A DNA stretch of 64,000 bases, from contig NZ_OZ245846.1 in assembly GCF_965228935.1 (NCBI RefSeq), positions 682,001-746,000 on the forward strand, in the 5' to 3' direction. Shown here in pieces: positions 16,790 through 24,803 of the stretch; positions within the stretch are counted from its first letter, which is position 1, and each line of letters begins with the position of its first letter. The translations under genes were made by a program, and so were the position numbers. Under the pieces are notes generated by a model. That model was not told where the DNA came from, ran no database searches, and was given only the letters and a program-made list of their open reading frames with translations. The DNA comes from Ulvibacterium sp965228935. Lineage in GTDB: Bacteria > Bacteroidota > Bacteroidia > Flavobacteriales > Flavobacteriaceae.

Positions 16790-17102
16790 AATCACCAAAA
16801 TCCTAAAGGCCATTGCCGACCCTACAAGGCGTGAAATCTTTCACGCCTTGGTCTTGGCGGCCACCGCAATGCCCATCACCCAGATTTCCGGTCAATTTGA
16901 AATCAGCCGACAGGGTATTACCAAACATTTAAAGACTTTGGAGGAAGCGGGATTGGTCCAAATCAATACCAGAGGTCGGGAACGCTATTGCTATGCGGAT
17001 GCCCAACCGCTTAAAGAAGTAAGCCAATGGCTTAAGTTTTACGAGCATTTCTGGAACGATGCCCTGGGCAACCTTGGTTCCTATTTGAACAGTAAGTCTT
17101 AA
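16779..17102 (+). CDS. ArsR-family winged-helix repressor
   Basis: A 107-residue protein. The helix-turn-helix is at about residues 33-62 (ITQISGQFEISRQGITKHL), followed by a wing containing NTRGRERYCY. It has only one cysteine and lacks the ELCVCD metal site, so it is not a metal sensor of the ArsR/SmtB type but belongs to the non-metal branch that partners SRPBCC proteins. It very likely autoregulates through the palindromes at 16278-16336. It converges with the next gene, the two stop codons overlapping by four bases. Confidence 0.88.
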   Translation: MQDKITKILKAIADPTRREIFHALVLAATAMPITQISGQFEISRQGITKHLKTLEEAGLVQINTRGRERYCYADAQPLKEVSQWLKFYEHFWNDALGNLGSYLNSKS

Positions 17103-18193
17103 AACTGGGATTGCAAAGGTTTGGTCGTAATAAACCGGTAGAGGCCATCCAAAGCCTGTTGCGTATTTTTCTTGAAGATACGGTTTAGAAAAAGGAAAAT
17201 AATCAACCTTTTAAAAAGTGACTTGGCCTCCCAATAGGACTCGCTTCTTAGATTACAAGAGGTCTGGGAAATAGGCGTAATACTAAAAAATTGATATAAG
17301 GCGTCTACAGGTGGGGGACTTGTGGTCATCTCGCCATAAATCAATACCCCTGGATCAACTTCCTTGGTCACCGTAATAAAATTTAGATGCTTGCCGTTAA
17401 TGACACACACATGTTCCGTTCCCAATCGTGTGACCTCATTTTCATTGAATTCGAACTTATCCACCCCTTTGGCCCATTCATACCGATATTTGTAGTTGGT
17501 AATGTATTCCATGAGCTCCGAGGCCGGAACCGGAAATTGTTTCTCCAAAATTAGGTCGGGAGGTCTCTCAAAAACAACTTTCTTGGCCTGGGAAAATTCG
17601 TTCAGACTCAATTTTTCCCGGTCGATCAATGCATAGATGTATTCCACTTCCCTACCATCATAGCTGTCCCTCCCTTCCTTAAACCTAAAAACCTTACTGT
17701 AGTAATAGATGGGCAATTCTATCGCCTTGGCCAGTTTTTTACTGACCAATACATAATTATCGCTATGAATCGAATTCTTTAGCAACCGATGGGCCTCTAT
17801 CACTTGTTGTCCAAATGGCTTTCGGCTTCCCTTTACGGCAATAAATTGTAACTCACCACAGTGCGCTACTATCTTCAGTTGAAGGTTTGGTGCCGTAGCA
17901 CAGGCATTGCAAGGGCATATCCTGTTTTTTTCCAACAACTTCAAATGACTGTAAAAGGCGGTGAACATGGTTTCCATTTGGGCCAATAACCGCTCCTGTG
18001 AGGGTATTTCCCCTTCCTTATAAAAGAACAGGGCATCACCCTCTATTTCGGCCAATTCAAGTTCCTGGGTATTGGCATCGATAAGTACTTCCAGCAGTTC
18101 GGAAATCACGTGTTGGCTATGTTCTACCTCCGTTGTCTGGACAAATTTGGTAAAACCGGAAATATCCGGAATAAAAAGAAGTGACTTCGACAT
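17099..18193 (-). CDS. DUF2652-type protein: cyclase-like domain fused to SRPBCC-like domain
   Basis: A 364-residue protein from the ATG at 18193 (MSKSLLFIPDISGF, the typical beginning; a nine-residue extension to 18220 is less likely). The N-terminal half resembles a class III nucleotide cyclase: PDISGFT supplies the first metal Asp and EGDALFF the second. The later motif reads QVIEAHRLL, where active cyclases have an Asn before the Arg, so the transition-state Asn seems absent. A four-cysteine-like cluster (CPCNAC) lies near residue 110. The C-terminal half resembles an SRPBCC/START pocket. Function unknown; it may be a nucleotide- or lipid-binding protein. It follows the lipoprotein gene by 46 bases. 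Confidence 0.7.
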   Translation of the reverse strand: MSKSLLFIPDISGFTKFVQTTEVEHSQHVISELLEVLIDANTQELELAEIEGDALFFYKEGEIPSQERLLAQMETMFTAFYSHLKLLEKNRICPCNACATAPNLQLKIVAHCGELQFIAVKGSRKPFGQQVIEAHRLLKNSIHSDNYVLVSKKLAKAIELPIYYYSKVFRFKEGRDSYDGREVEYIYALIDREKLSLNEFSQAKKVVFERPPDLILEKQFPVPASELMEYITNYKYRYEWAKGVDKFEFNENEVTRLGTEHVCVINGKHLNFITVTKEVDPGVLIYGEMTTSPPPVDALYQFFSITPISQTSCNLRSESYWEAKSLFKRLIIFLFLNRIFKKNTQQALDGLYRFITTKPLQSQF

Positions 18194-18239
18194 GATTTTA
18201 ATCCAACTAGTCTTCAACAACCCCTGAACAAGCTATTCC

Positions 18240-18737
18240 TTATTCATCTTCCAATATAAGTTTGGTGTCCAGGGTACTGTTGATTATGATATTGAAATGA
18301 TCCCGAAATACGTTGTAGGCATTGATCATCTCCAGGGTCGGTTCGTGGGGGTCCTGTTGGAATTCCAAATAGTCCTTTGCCTTTAAAACATAGGTCTTAA
18401 ATACTTTTTGCCTACTCTTTACCTGGGAAATATCAAAAGATTCGGGGTATTTTGAATCCGCCAATAGATTTTGCTTTTCAATCAGATCTTCTATGACCAG
18501 CTTAAGGTCTTCTTTGTTCTCGACCGAATAAAGTGCATCAAAACTCGTTTCCAGTGCATTGAATTCGGGCCAGCCTTTCAAAATATCCATCGCCTTGGAA
18601 TTTATCGGAGTCTTTTTTGGCCATTTTTCCGTGGATATATCAAACACCGAAGTATCCGTCTTCCTCTCCTTTTCATTACCGGGCCCACAAGAAATAAGCA
18701 CTAGGGCAATAACTCCCAAAGCGAAGAATTTTAGCAT
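18240..18737 (-). CDS. Lipoprotein of unknown function
   Basis: A 165-residue protein from the ATG at 18737, chosen since it starts a signal peptide directly (MLKFFALGVIALVLISC). The lipobox is LISC, followed by GPGNEK, so the mature protein is lipid-anchored. The rest is helical and soluble, with no recognised domain. It is just upstream of the DUF2652 gene on the same strand and divergent from tdh, 65 bases away. Confidence 0.65.
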   Translation of the reverse strand: MLKFFALGVIALVLISCGPGNEKERKTDTSVFDISTEKWPKKTPINSKAMDILKGWPEFNALETSFDALYSVENKEDLKLVIEDLIEKQNLLADSKYPESFDISQVKSRQKVFKTYVLKAKDYLEFQQDPHEPTLEMINAYNVFRDHFNIIINSTLDTKLILEDE

Positions 18738-18802
18738 ATTGCGAATGTACAAATTTTAGAATCGGTTATCTTTACCCCGATATCCCTTTAACTTCATTTT
18801 AA

Positions 18803-19744
18803 ATGCGTAAATCCATACTTATTCTGGGAGCCTGCGGACAGATAGGCACGGAGCTTACCTTTAACCTTAGGGAAACCTACGGGAACGAATCCGTAATCGC
18901 TAGCGATATAAGGGAAGGAAGTGAAAACCTTATGGACTCCGGTCCTTTTGAGCTATTGGATGCTACCGACTATGACGTATTGGAGGAAGTTGTTGCCTAC
19001 TATGAAATAGATGAAGTTTATCTTATGGCAGCCATGTTAAGTGCAACAGCCGAGAAATTTCCGGAACGGGCCTGGAACCTAAATATGAACTCCTTGTTCA
19101 ATGTCCTTAACCTTGCCAAGGACAAAAAGATAGAGAGGATTTTTTGGCCTTCGAGCATTGCGGTCTTTGGCCCCAATACCCCAAAGACGAACACCCCCCA
19201 ACATACGATTATGGAGCCCAGTACGGTTTATGGTATAAGCAAACAGTCCGGAGAGCGTTGGTGCAATTATTATCATCACAAATTCGGAGTGGACGTTCGT
19301 AGCCTTCGTTACCCGGGACTCATAAGTTGGAAGACACAGCCCGGTGGAGGAACCACGGACTATGCGGTGGAAATTTATCACAAGGCCTTGACCGAAGGCA
19401 CCTATACCTGTTTTTTGAACAAGGATACTGAACTTCCTATGATGTTCATGGAAGATGCCATACGAGCTACCCTACAACTTATGGCGACCGACGCGGAAAG
19501 AATCGGGATACGTTCGTCCTATAACCTATCGGCCATGAGCTTTTCCCCAAAGGAAATTGCCCAAAGCATCAAAGAACACATTCCGGAATTCGAGATTTTC
19601 TATGAACCCGATTTTAGACAGGATATCGCAGATTCTTGGCCGAACAGTATTAATGATTCCGAAGCGAGACAGGACTGGGGTTGGAAACCCGATTTTAATC
19701 TGGAAAAGACTACGAAAGAAATGCTGGGGAATTTAAAAGCTTAG
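18803..19744 (+). CDS. tdh: L-threonine 3-dehydrogenase, short-chain (SDR) type
   Basis: A 313-residue NAD-dependent enzyme that oxidises L-threonine to 2-amino-3-ketobutyrate, normally split further by KBL to glycine and acetyl-CoA. It belongs to the UDP-galactose epimerase-like SDR group, not the zinc-dependent Tdh of E. coli. Seen directly: GACGQIG (about 9-15) for NAD binding, then LMAAMLSATAEK, FWPSSIAVFGP, STVYGISKQSGE with the catalytic Tyr and Lys, RYPGLISW and PGGGTTDYAVE. These segments match the Flavobacterium enzyme as I remember it, nearly word for word. The length is normal. No KBL gene is in the window. Confidence 0.93.
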   Translation: MRKSILILGACGQIGTELTFNLRETYGNESVIASDIREGSENLMDSGPFELLDATDYDVLEEVVAYYEIDEVYLMAAMLSATAEKFPERAWNLNMNSLFNVLNLAKDKKIERIFWPSSIAVFGPNTPKTNTPQHTIMEPSTVYGISKQSGERWCNYYHHKFGVDVRSLRYPGLISWKTQPGGGTTDYAVEIYHKALTEGTYTCFLNKDTELPMMFMEDAIRATLQLMATDAERIGIRSSYNLSAMSFSPKEIAQSIKEHIPEFEIFYEPDFRQDIADSWPNSINDSEARQDWGWKPDFNLEKTTKEMLGNLKA

Positions 19745-20049
19745 TCTTCATCCTCTTCTTCCAGCATCTCTTTGGGATCCACCACGGCAGTGGGGTCATC
19801 GACCGCAAAATCTTCATAATCGTCCTCATCATAATTTTCCATGGTATACTCCAATTTGGCACTGATCTTTACCAAATATTTGGTATTCCCAGCGGTAACT
19901 TCCACTGCTTCAATACGTTGGCCTTGAGCATTTTTAAAAGTAATAATATTACGATCATCATACCCGTCCGGATACTTATCCACTAGAAGTTTAAGCACTT
20001 CTGGCGTCAGTTTTTTGAAATCTACTATGACTCTTCTCAGGCTGTCCAT
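19741..20049 (-). CDS. Small acidic protein conserved in Flavobacteriia
   Basis: A 102-residue protein from the ATG at 20049 (MDSLRRVIVDFKKLTPEVL); a 28-residue upstream extension is cysteine-bearing and unlikely. The first 70 residues look like a compact alpha/beta domain and the tail is strikingly acidic (DEDDYEDF, then EMLEEEDED). I recall close relatives in Flavobacteriaceae, sometimes mislabelled 'DNA primase'; there is no primase motif here. Its stop overlaps that of tdh (convergent). The 182 bases upstream, between it and ackA, show nothing else. Confidence 0.7.
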   Translation of the reverse strand: MDSLRRVIVDFKKLTPEVLKLLVDKYPDGYDDRNIITFKNAQGQRIEAVEVTAGNTKYLVKISAKLEYTMENYDEDDYEDFAVDDPTAVVDPKEMLEEEDED

Positions 20050-20231
20050 AATTAGGTGTCCAAAAGTTAAGCAAAAATCAGGGTTGCCACAATAGTGCAA
20101 TAGGTTTAAAAAACCAAGTGTGGTAATTTCCAATTTACACGAAGCAGTGTTTCGGCCTTACTGTGCCTTACCTTCAAATATGAACTATGGTCGATAATCT
20201 TAAAGAAGTCCCTTCAAATTCATGATGGATA

Positions 20232-21422
20232 TCAAGCCCCGGAACACAACTCAAATGTCTGTTTGGCGATTTCCAATTCCTCATTGGTGGCTATGACCAG
20301 AATTTTGACTTCTGAGGAATCCTTGTTTATCTCCCGTAAGGTAGTCGGGCCCATTTCATTTTTACGGTCGTCCAGGGCAATGCCAAGATAGGACAAATCC
20401 GTACAGATAAGCTTCCTCAAGACACTGGAGTTTTCGCCGATACCCGCCGTAAACACAATGGCGTCCAGGCCATTCATTATAGCTGTATATGCCCCTATGT
20501 ACTTTTTTATGCGATAGGCATTCATTTCCAGGGCAATTTGGCAATCCTTGTCCCCATTTTCGGCCTTCGACTGGATGTCTCGCAAATCGCTATGTCCGGT
20601 TAGGCCCAACATACCACTTTCTTCATTCAATATGTGGTTTACCTCATCCAGGGAATACCCCAATGTATGTACCAAGTGAAAAATGAGGGCATGGTCTATA
20701 TTACCGCTTCTGGAACCCATAATGAGTCCATTGGAAGGGGCAAAACCCAGACTGTGATCAACACTTTTGCCATCGACCACAGCGGTGATGCTACATCCGT
20801 TTCCGAGATGGATCGTAATTATTTTGGATTTCTCTTTTTTTAAATAATCGATAGCTTTTTCGGAAACATATTTATGGCTAGTGCCATGGAAGCCATAGGA
20901 TCGGATACCATGATCCGTATAAAATCTATTGGGAATTGCATATTTGTGTGCCTTAACGGGAATCGTTTGATGGAAGGCCGTATCGAAAACAGCCACTTGC
21001 CTAGCCTTTGGGAACAGTTGTTCGGCTATTTGGATACCCTCCAGATTATGGGGGTTGTGCAAAGGTGCCAAAGTGGAAAATTCCCGGATTTCCTTTTTTA
21101 CCGCGTCGGTAACCCAAGTGGTCTTGGCAAAGGAATCTCCTCCATGGACTACCCTATGCCCTACCGCATCAATTTCTTCGATATTATCGATGGCTCCATT
21201 TTCGGCATCCAAAAGGATATCCAGAATTCTTTGTAACCCCAGTTTATGGCTCTTTATGGCATCCACGTAACGTAAAGTCTTACCATTTCCCTTGTACGTT
21301 AAAGTAGCCTCGTCCGAACCAATGCGCTCCACGATTCCAGAACAAGTAATATGTTCCGAAGGCATTTGTATCAATTGGAATTTTATGGATGAGCTTCCGG
21401 AATTTAGAATTAGAATATTCAT
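20232..21422 (-). CDS. ackA: Acetate kinase
   Basis: A 396-residue cytosolic enzyme making ATP and acetate from acetyl phosphate and ADP, or the reverse. Family motifs are visible: NSGSSSIKFQL at the N-terminus, GHRVVHGG near 90, VFDTAFHQTIP near 146-156 (the catalytic Asp), HLGNGCSI near 206, GSRSGNID near 235 and FTAGIGENS near 325. The usual GTRSGDIDP reads GSRSGNIDH here; the Arg is kept, so activity is still expected. It lies 79 bases after pta on the same strand, giving the classical acetyl-CoA to acetate operon. Confidence 0.96.
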   Translation of the reverse strand: MNILILNSGSSSIKFQLIQMPSEHITCSGIVERIGSDEATLTYKGNGKTLRYVDAIKSHKLGLQRILDILLDAENGAIDNIEEIDAVGHRVVHGGDSFAKTTWVTDAVKKEIREFSTLAPLHNPHNLEGIQIAEQLFPKARQVAVFDTAFHQTIPVKAHKYAIPNRFYTDHGIRSYGFHGTSHKYVSEKAIDYLKKEKSKIITIHLGNGCSITAVVDGKSVDHSLGFAPSNGLIMGSRSGNIDHALIFHLVHTLGYSLDEVNHILNEESGMLGLTGHSDLRDIQSKAENGDKDCQIALEMNAYRIKKYIGAYTAIMNGLDAIVFTAGIGENSSVLRKLICTDLSYLGIALDDRKNEMGPTTLREINKDSSEVKILVIATNEELEIAKQTFELCSGA

Positions 21423-21501
21423 AGGCTAAAAATAGTAGAATTCTTTACGATGTATCGCAGTTTCACTTGGTTCTGGGGAAAAATCCTTTACTTATCCTGA
21501 A

Positions 21502-23595
21502 TCACATGGCCTGCGCCTGTATCGCCGTAATGATAACAGTATTGATTACATCTTCCACGGTACTGCCCCGGCTCAGATCGTTTACAGGTTTTTTAAGCCC
21601 CTGCAATATAGGCCCGATAGCAAGGGCACCTGTCTCCCGTTGCACGGCCTTATAGGTATTGTTCCCTGTATTGAGATCGGGGAAAATAAATATGGTCGCT
21701 TGTCCCGCTACATCGGAATCCGGAAGTTTGCTTTTTCCTACCTGTAGGTCTACGGCGGCATCATATTGTATGGGCCCCTCAATCTTTAGGTCGGGCCGTT
21801 TCTTTCTAACCAATTCGGTAGCCTGTCGCACCCGTTCTACATCCTCTCCGGTCCCCGAACTCCCGGACGAATAGGACAACATCGCTATCTTGGGTTCAAT
21901 ACCAAAGGCTAGGCCCGATTCGGCGGAGGAAATTGCAATTTCCGACAGTTGCTCCGCTGTTGGGTTTGGATTGATGGCACAATCGCCAAAGACCACGACA
22001 CGACTGGGAAGACACATGAAAAAAACCGAGGATACCAAGGACACGCCCGGCAATGTCTTAACAAATTGAAGCGCAGGTCGTATGGTGTGTTGTGTGGTAT
22101 GTACCGCACCGGATACCATCCCATCCGCGTGGCCCTTGTAGACCATCATGGTGCCGAAATAGGAAACATCGGTCATGAGATCCCGCGCCATGGTATGGTT
22201 TAAGTTTTTATGTTTCCGTAACTCATACAGTGTTTCCACATAATCGTCAAAAGTTTCGGCCTTTGCCGGGTCGATTATGGAAACCTTGGATAAATCCAAT
22301 TCCAAATCAAGTTGCACTATTTTTTCCTTGATTTGCTGAATAGGGCCCAACAGGGTAATGTCCACGGCATTGTTATCCACCAATTCCTGCGCGGCCCTAA
22401 GGATACGTTCGTCCGTTCCTTCGGGTAGCACAATATGTTGTTTATTCGCTTGGGCCTTTTTAACGAGATTGTACTGGAACATTCTCGGGGTAATTCCGTT
22501 GGAAGAAAACGTTACCAGGCGTTCCGAAAGCTCTACTTCCGGGGTGAATTTTGCAAAATCATGAATGGAGGCGGTTATCTTTTTGGTATTCTTGGCATAA
22601 ATCTTAGGGGTTATTGCCCCTATTTTGTTCGTAATATGAAAGGTTCCCTCCTTCACCGAAATAATGGGTACTATTTCCGAAAGCCCTTGAATAAGCTTTA
22701 TAATGGGCTCTTCCGGCTTCAACCCACCTGTGAGGATGATACCGGAAACTGTTGGATAGTTGGTGGAGATATGGGCCTGTAAAGCTCCGAGGATGATATC
22801 CGCCCTATCCCCCGGGGTAATGACAAGCGCGTCTTCCCTCAAATGATTCAAATAATTCCGCAATTGCATGGCACCTACACCAAAATGCCCTGCCTGATTA
22901 TTCAAATAAGTCGCCCCGAACAAAACCTCTCCGTTCAGTTCTTCCGCTATTTCCTTAATGGTCGGGTTTCCTAAAACAGGATTTAACGGAATGGCCCCGA
23001 TCAATACCTCTTCGGGCAAATCCTTTTTAAGGGCTTCCGTAACCAGTCCTATGTTCTCGGGTTGTATTTTATTGGCAACCATCATCAATACTTCCACTTC
23101 TTGTTCCTTGAACGAATCATAGGCCAAATACATATCTCCTATGAATTCATCGAGGGTCTTGTCCACCCCGCTGGTAACGATTATGGTCGGGATACCCAAA
23201 TTTTTGGCCATCAAAACGTTGGTGTCCCATTCGATGATACCCCCTTCACCGGTAAAGTCCGTACCTTCTACCAGGACAAAATCAAAACGCTCCTCAATGG
23301 CCTTGTACTTTTCAATGATTTTGTCCAGTACTTCATCTTCTTTGTCTTTATTCAGTTTTTTTACCACATCACTGCGGGTGTAGGCATAGGCGTCATCATG
23401 TTCCAGATCCAAATTGAAATAGGATATCACCGTCTCTATATGATTGTCCATTTTGCCGGGATCATAGTCATCGATAATGGGTCTGAAATAGCCCACTTTG
23501 GCGGCCCTCCCCAACAATACCTGCATAAGGCCTAGGGAAACGATGGACTTGCCGCTTTTGGGCTGCGTGGTTGCAATGTAAACTGCTTTATTCAT
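21502..23595 (-). CDS. pta: Phosphate acetyltransferase, long three-domain form
   Basis: A 697-residue enzyme converting acetyl-CoA and phosphate into acetyl phosphate and CoA. Domains in order: an N-terminal BioD/CobQ-like P-loop domain (about 1-215; TQPKSGKS near 8-15), a DRTGG-type middle domain (about 220-330) and the catalytic PTA_PTB domain (about 375-690), recognised by VLPEGTDERIL, GMVSGAVHTT, SYSSGSSG and EGPIQYDAA. The long form is the type found in enterobacteria and many Bacteroidota, in which the N-terminal part mediates allosteric control. It is first in the operon with ackA. Confidence 0.96.
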   Translation of the reverse strand: MNKAVYIATTQPKSGKSIVSLGLMQVLLGRAAKVGYFRPIIDDYDPGKMDNHIETVISYFNLDLEHDDAYAYTRSDVVKKLNKDKEDEVLDKIIEKYKAIEERFDFVLVEGTDFTGEGGIIEWDTNVLMAKNLGIPTIIVTSGVDKTLDEFIGDMYLAYDSFKEQEVEVLMMVANKIQPENIGLVTEALKKDLPEEVLIGAIPLNPVLGNPTIKEIAEELNGEVLFGATYLNNQAGHFGVGAMQLRNYLNHLREDALVITPGDRADIILGALQAHISTNYPTVSGIILTGGLKPEEPIIKLIQGLSEIVPIISVKEGTFHITNKIGAITPKIYAKNTKKITASIHDFAKFTPEVELSERLVTFSSNGITPRMFQYNLVKKAQANKQHIVLPEGTDERILRAAQELVDNNAVDITLLGPIQQIKEKIVQLDLELDLSKVSIIDPAKAETFDDYVETLYELRKHKNLNHTMARDLMTDVSYFGTMMVYKGHADGMVSGAVHTTQHTIRPALQFVKTLPGVSLVSSVFFMCLPSRVVVFGDCAINPNPTAEQLSEIAISSAESGLAFGIEPKIAMLSYSSGSSGTGEDVERVRQATELVRKKRPDLKIEGPIQYDAAVDLQVGKSKLPDSDVAGQATIFIFPDLNTGNNTYKAVQRETGALAIGPILQGLKKPVNDLSRGSTVEDVINTVIITAIQAQAM

Positions 23596-23899
23596 GGATC
23601 TGTGTTATTGAAACTGCAAATTTATGGCATTCTTGTTGGGGAATTGCAGTAGAAAACGCAAAAGATCAAAAGCTTAACATAGGTTGTTTTTATAATCCGG
23701 TTTCTGCCATAGATCTAGCTCCAATTCGTCCGGATACAAATGAATATAATGAAGGAACATAGTTAACTAAATGAAACCTTAAAAAGATCGCTTTTCTGTC
23801 TTTCCCCTTTAAAAATCTGACAATTCTTTCGTATTTTGGTTCTAAGGGAATTCCATAGGAATTCAAGGACTGTTTTCATATAATTTTAAAACGACAAAA
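23596..23899. other. Intergenic region between pta and the next gene; one palindrome
   Basis: A divergent intergenic stretch of 304 bases. On the right it holds a perfect interrupted palindrome, GAATTCC-ATA-GGAATTC (23848-23864), about ten bases after a near-consensus element TATTTTGG (around 23832). This could be an operator for the secreted-protein gene at 23900. No open frame or RNA gene is evident in the middle. Confidence 0.35.
23617..23624 (-). promoter_or_regulatory. -7 promoter element for pta-ackA
   Basis: On the minus strand TAAATTTG fits TAnnTTTG exactly, 21 bases before the pta ATG. No TTG is present at the expected -33 spacing, so the call is moderate. Confidence 0.45.
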
Positions 23900-24601
23900 A
23901 TGAAACTGGCACAAAAACTACTATGGATAGGCTTGTTGGTATTTGTATGGTCCGCTACAGGACAAATTGTTCCTGGTATTTATCACGCCAGTGTGGGCAA
24001 TGTACATCACGAGCTAAAAATAAACGGGAACTACTTGACCCACTCCGTTTATGAAAAATCACCCGCAAAATTCATTAAAACCTTGGGCGGGTTTTATACG
24101 GTTACGGACAACAATCTTAAAGTGAAGTTGGAATTTAACTCCAACCATGAAGAGGATGGCCTAACCGAGCTGACCTTGTCGTTTTCGCAGGAAGGGGAAA
24201 AGTTGACCTTAAAAAATGGCCAAACATTGCACTTTACCGCTTCGGAGAAATCGCAACAGGATTTGGACGGTCCATGGCTCTTCGCCACTCGTGGACCGGA
24301 TAACGGCCAAGAACGTAGAGGCGAGGAAAACCCCAGAAAGACCCTGAAGTATCTTCAAGGCAATCGTTTTCAATGGATTGCCTATAATACGGAGACCATG
24401 AAATTCTTCGGTACCGGCGGCGGTTCCTTTTCCTCAAAAGATGGTATGTATATCGAGAACATCGAGTATTTCTCCAGGGACAACTCCCGTGTTGGGGCAT
24501 CCTTAAAATTCAATTATGAAATCAAGGATAAGGACTGGCATCACAAAGGCAAAAACAGTAAGGGGGAGCCTATGTATGAAATTTGGTCGAGGCGAAAATA
24601 G
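23900..24601 (+). CDS. Secreted beta-rich protein of unknown function
   Basis: A 233-residue protein with signal peptide (KLAQKLLWIGLLVFVWSATGQ). Two similar halves of alternating strands suggest one or two lipocalin-like barrels (first about 24-115, second about 122-233, the latter beginning LDGPWLFATRG). Similar proteins are annotated only as 'membrane or secreted protein' and tend to occur near planctomycete-type cytochrome genes, as here (the DUF1553 gene follows 202 bases on). No catalytic motif is seen. Confidence 0.65.
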   Translation: MKLAQKLLWIGLLVFVWSATGQIVPGIYHASVGNVHHELKINGNYLTHSVYEKSPAKFIKTLGGFYTVTDNNLKVKLEFNSNHEEDGLTELTLSFSQEGEKLTLKNGQTLHFTASEKSQQDLDGPWLFATRGPDNGQERRGEENPRKTLKYLQGNRFQWIAYNTETMKFFGTGGGSFSSKDGMYIENIEYFSRDNSRVGASLKFNYEIKDKDWHHKGKNSKGEPMYEIWSRRK

Positions 24602-24747
24602 ACTACGTAAGCAATGGCCTCTATGGTATCGGAGCATGTCGTTGACCCTTATTCCTATGATACATGCAGCCTTAGAGTGACCATTCCCCTTTGACATTTC
24701 CAAATTTCCCGAATGTTGGAGAAGTAACATCACGGGTTCCAGATGTA

Positions 24748-24779
24748 TTGGAATGCTACGATTTTAATCTTTATATTTG
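24748..24779 (+). promoter_or_regulatory. Promoter of the PSCyt1/DUF1501 operon
   Basis: TTG at 24748-24750, a 21-base spacer, then TATATTTG at 24772-24779, an exact TAnnTTTG. Transcription would start near 24786, some 18 bases before the GTG start codon, which supports that start. Confidence 0.6.
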
Positions 24780-24803
24780 ATGGGAAGCCTTTAAAAAATA
24801 GAA

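Noticed and set aside
19741..20049. Annotation as DNA primase
   Set aside because: No primase zinc finger or TOPRIM motif in this small acidic protein.
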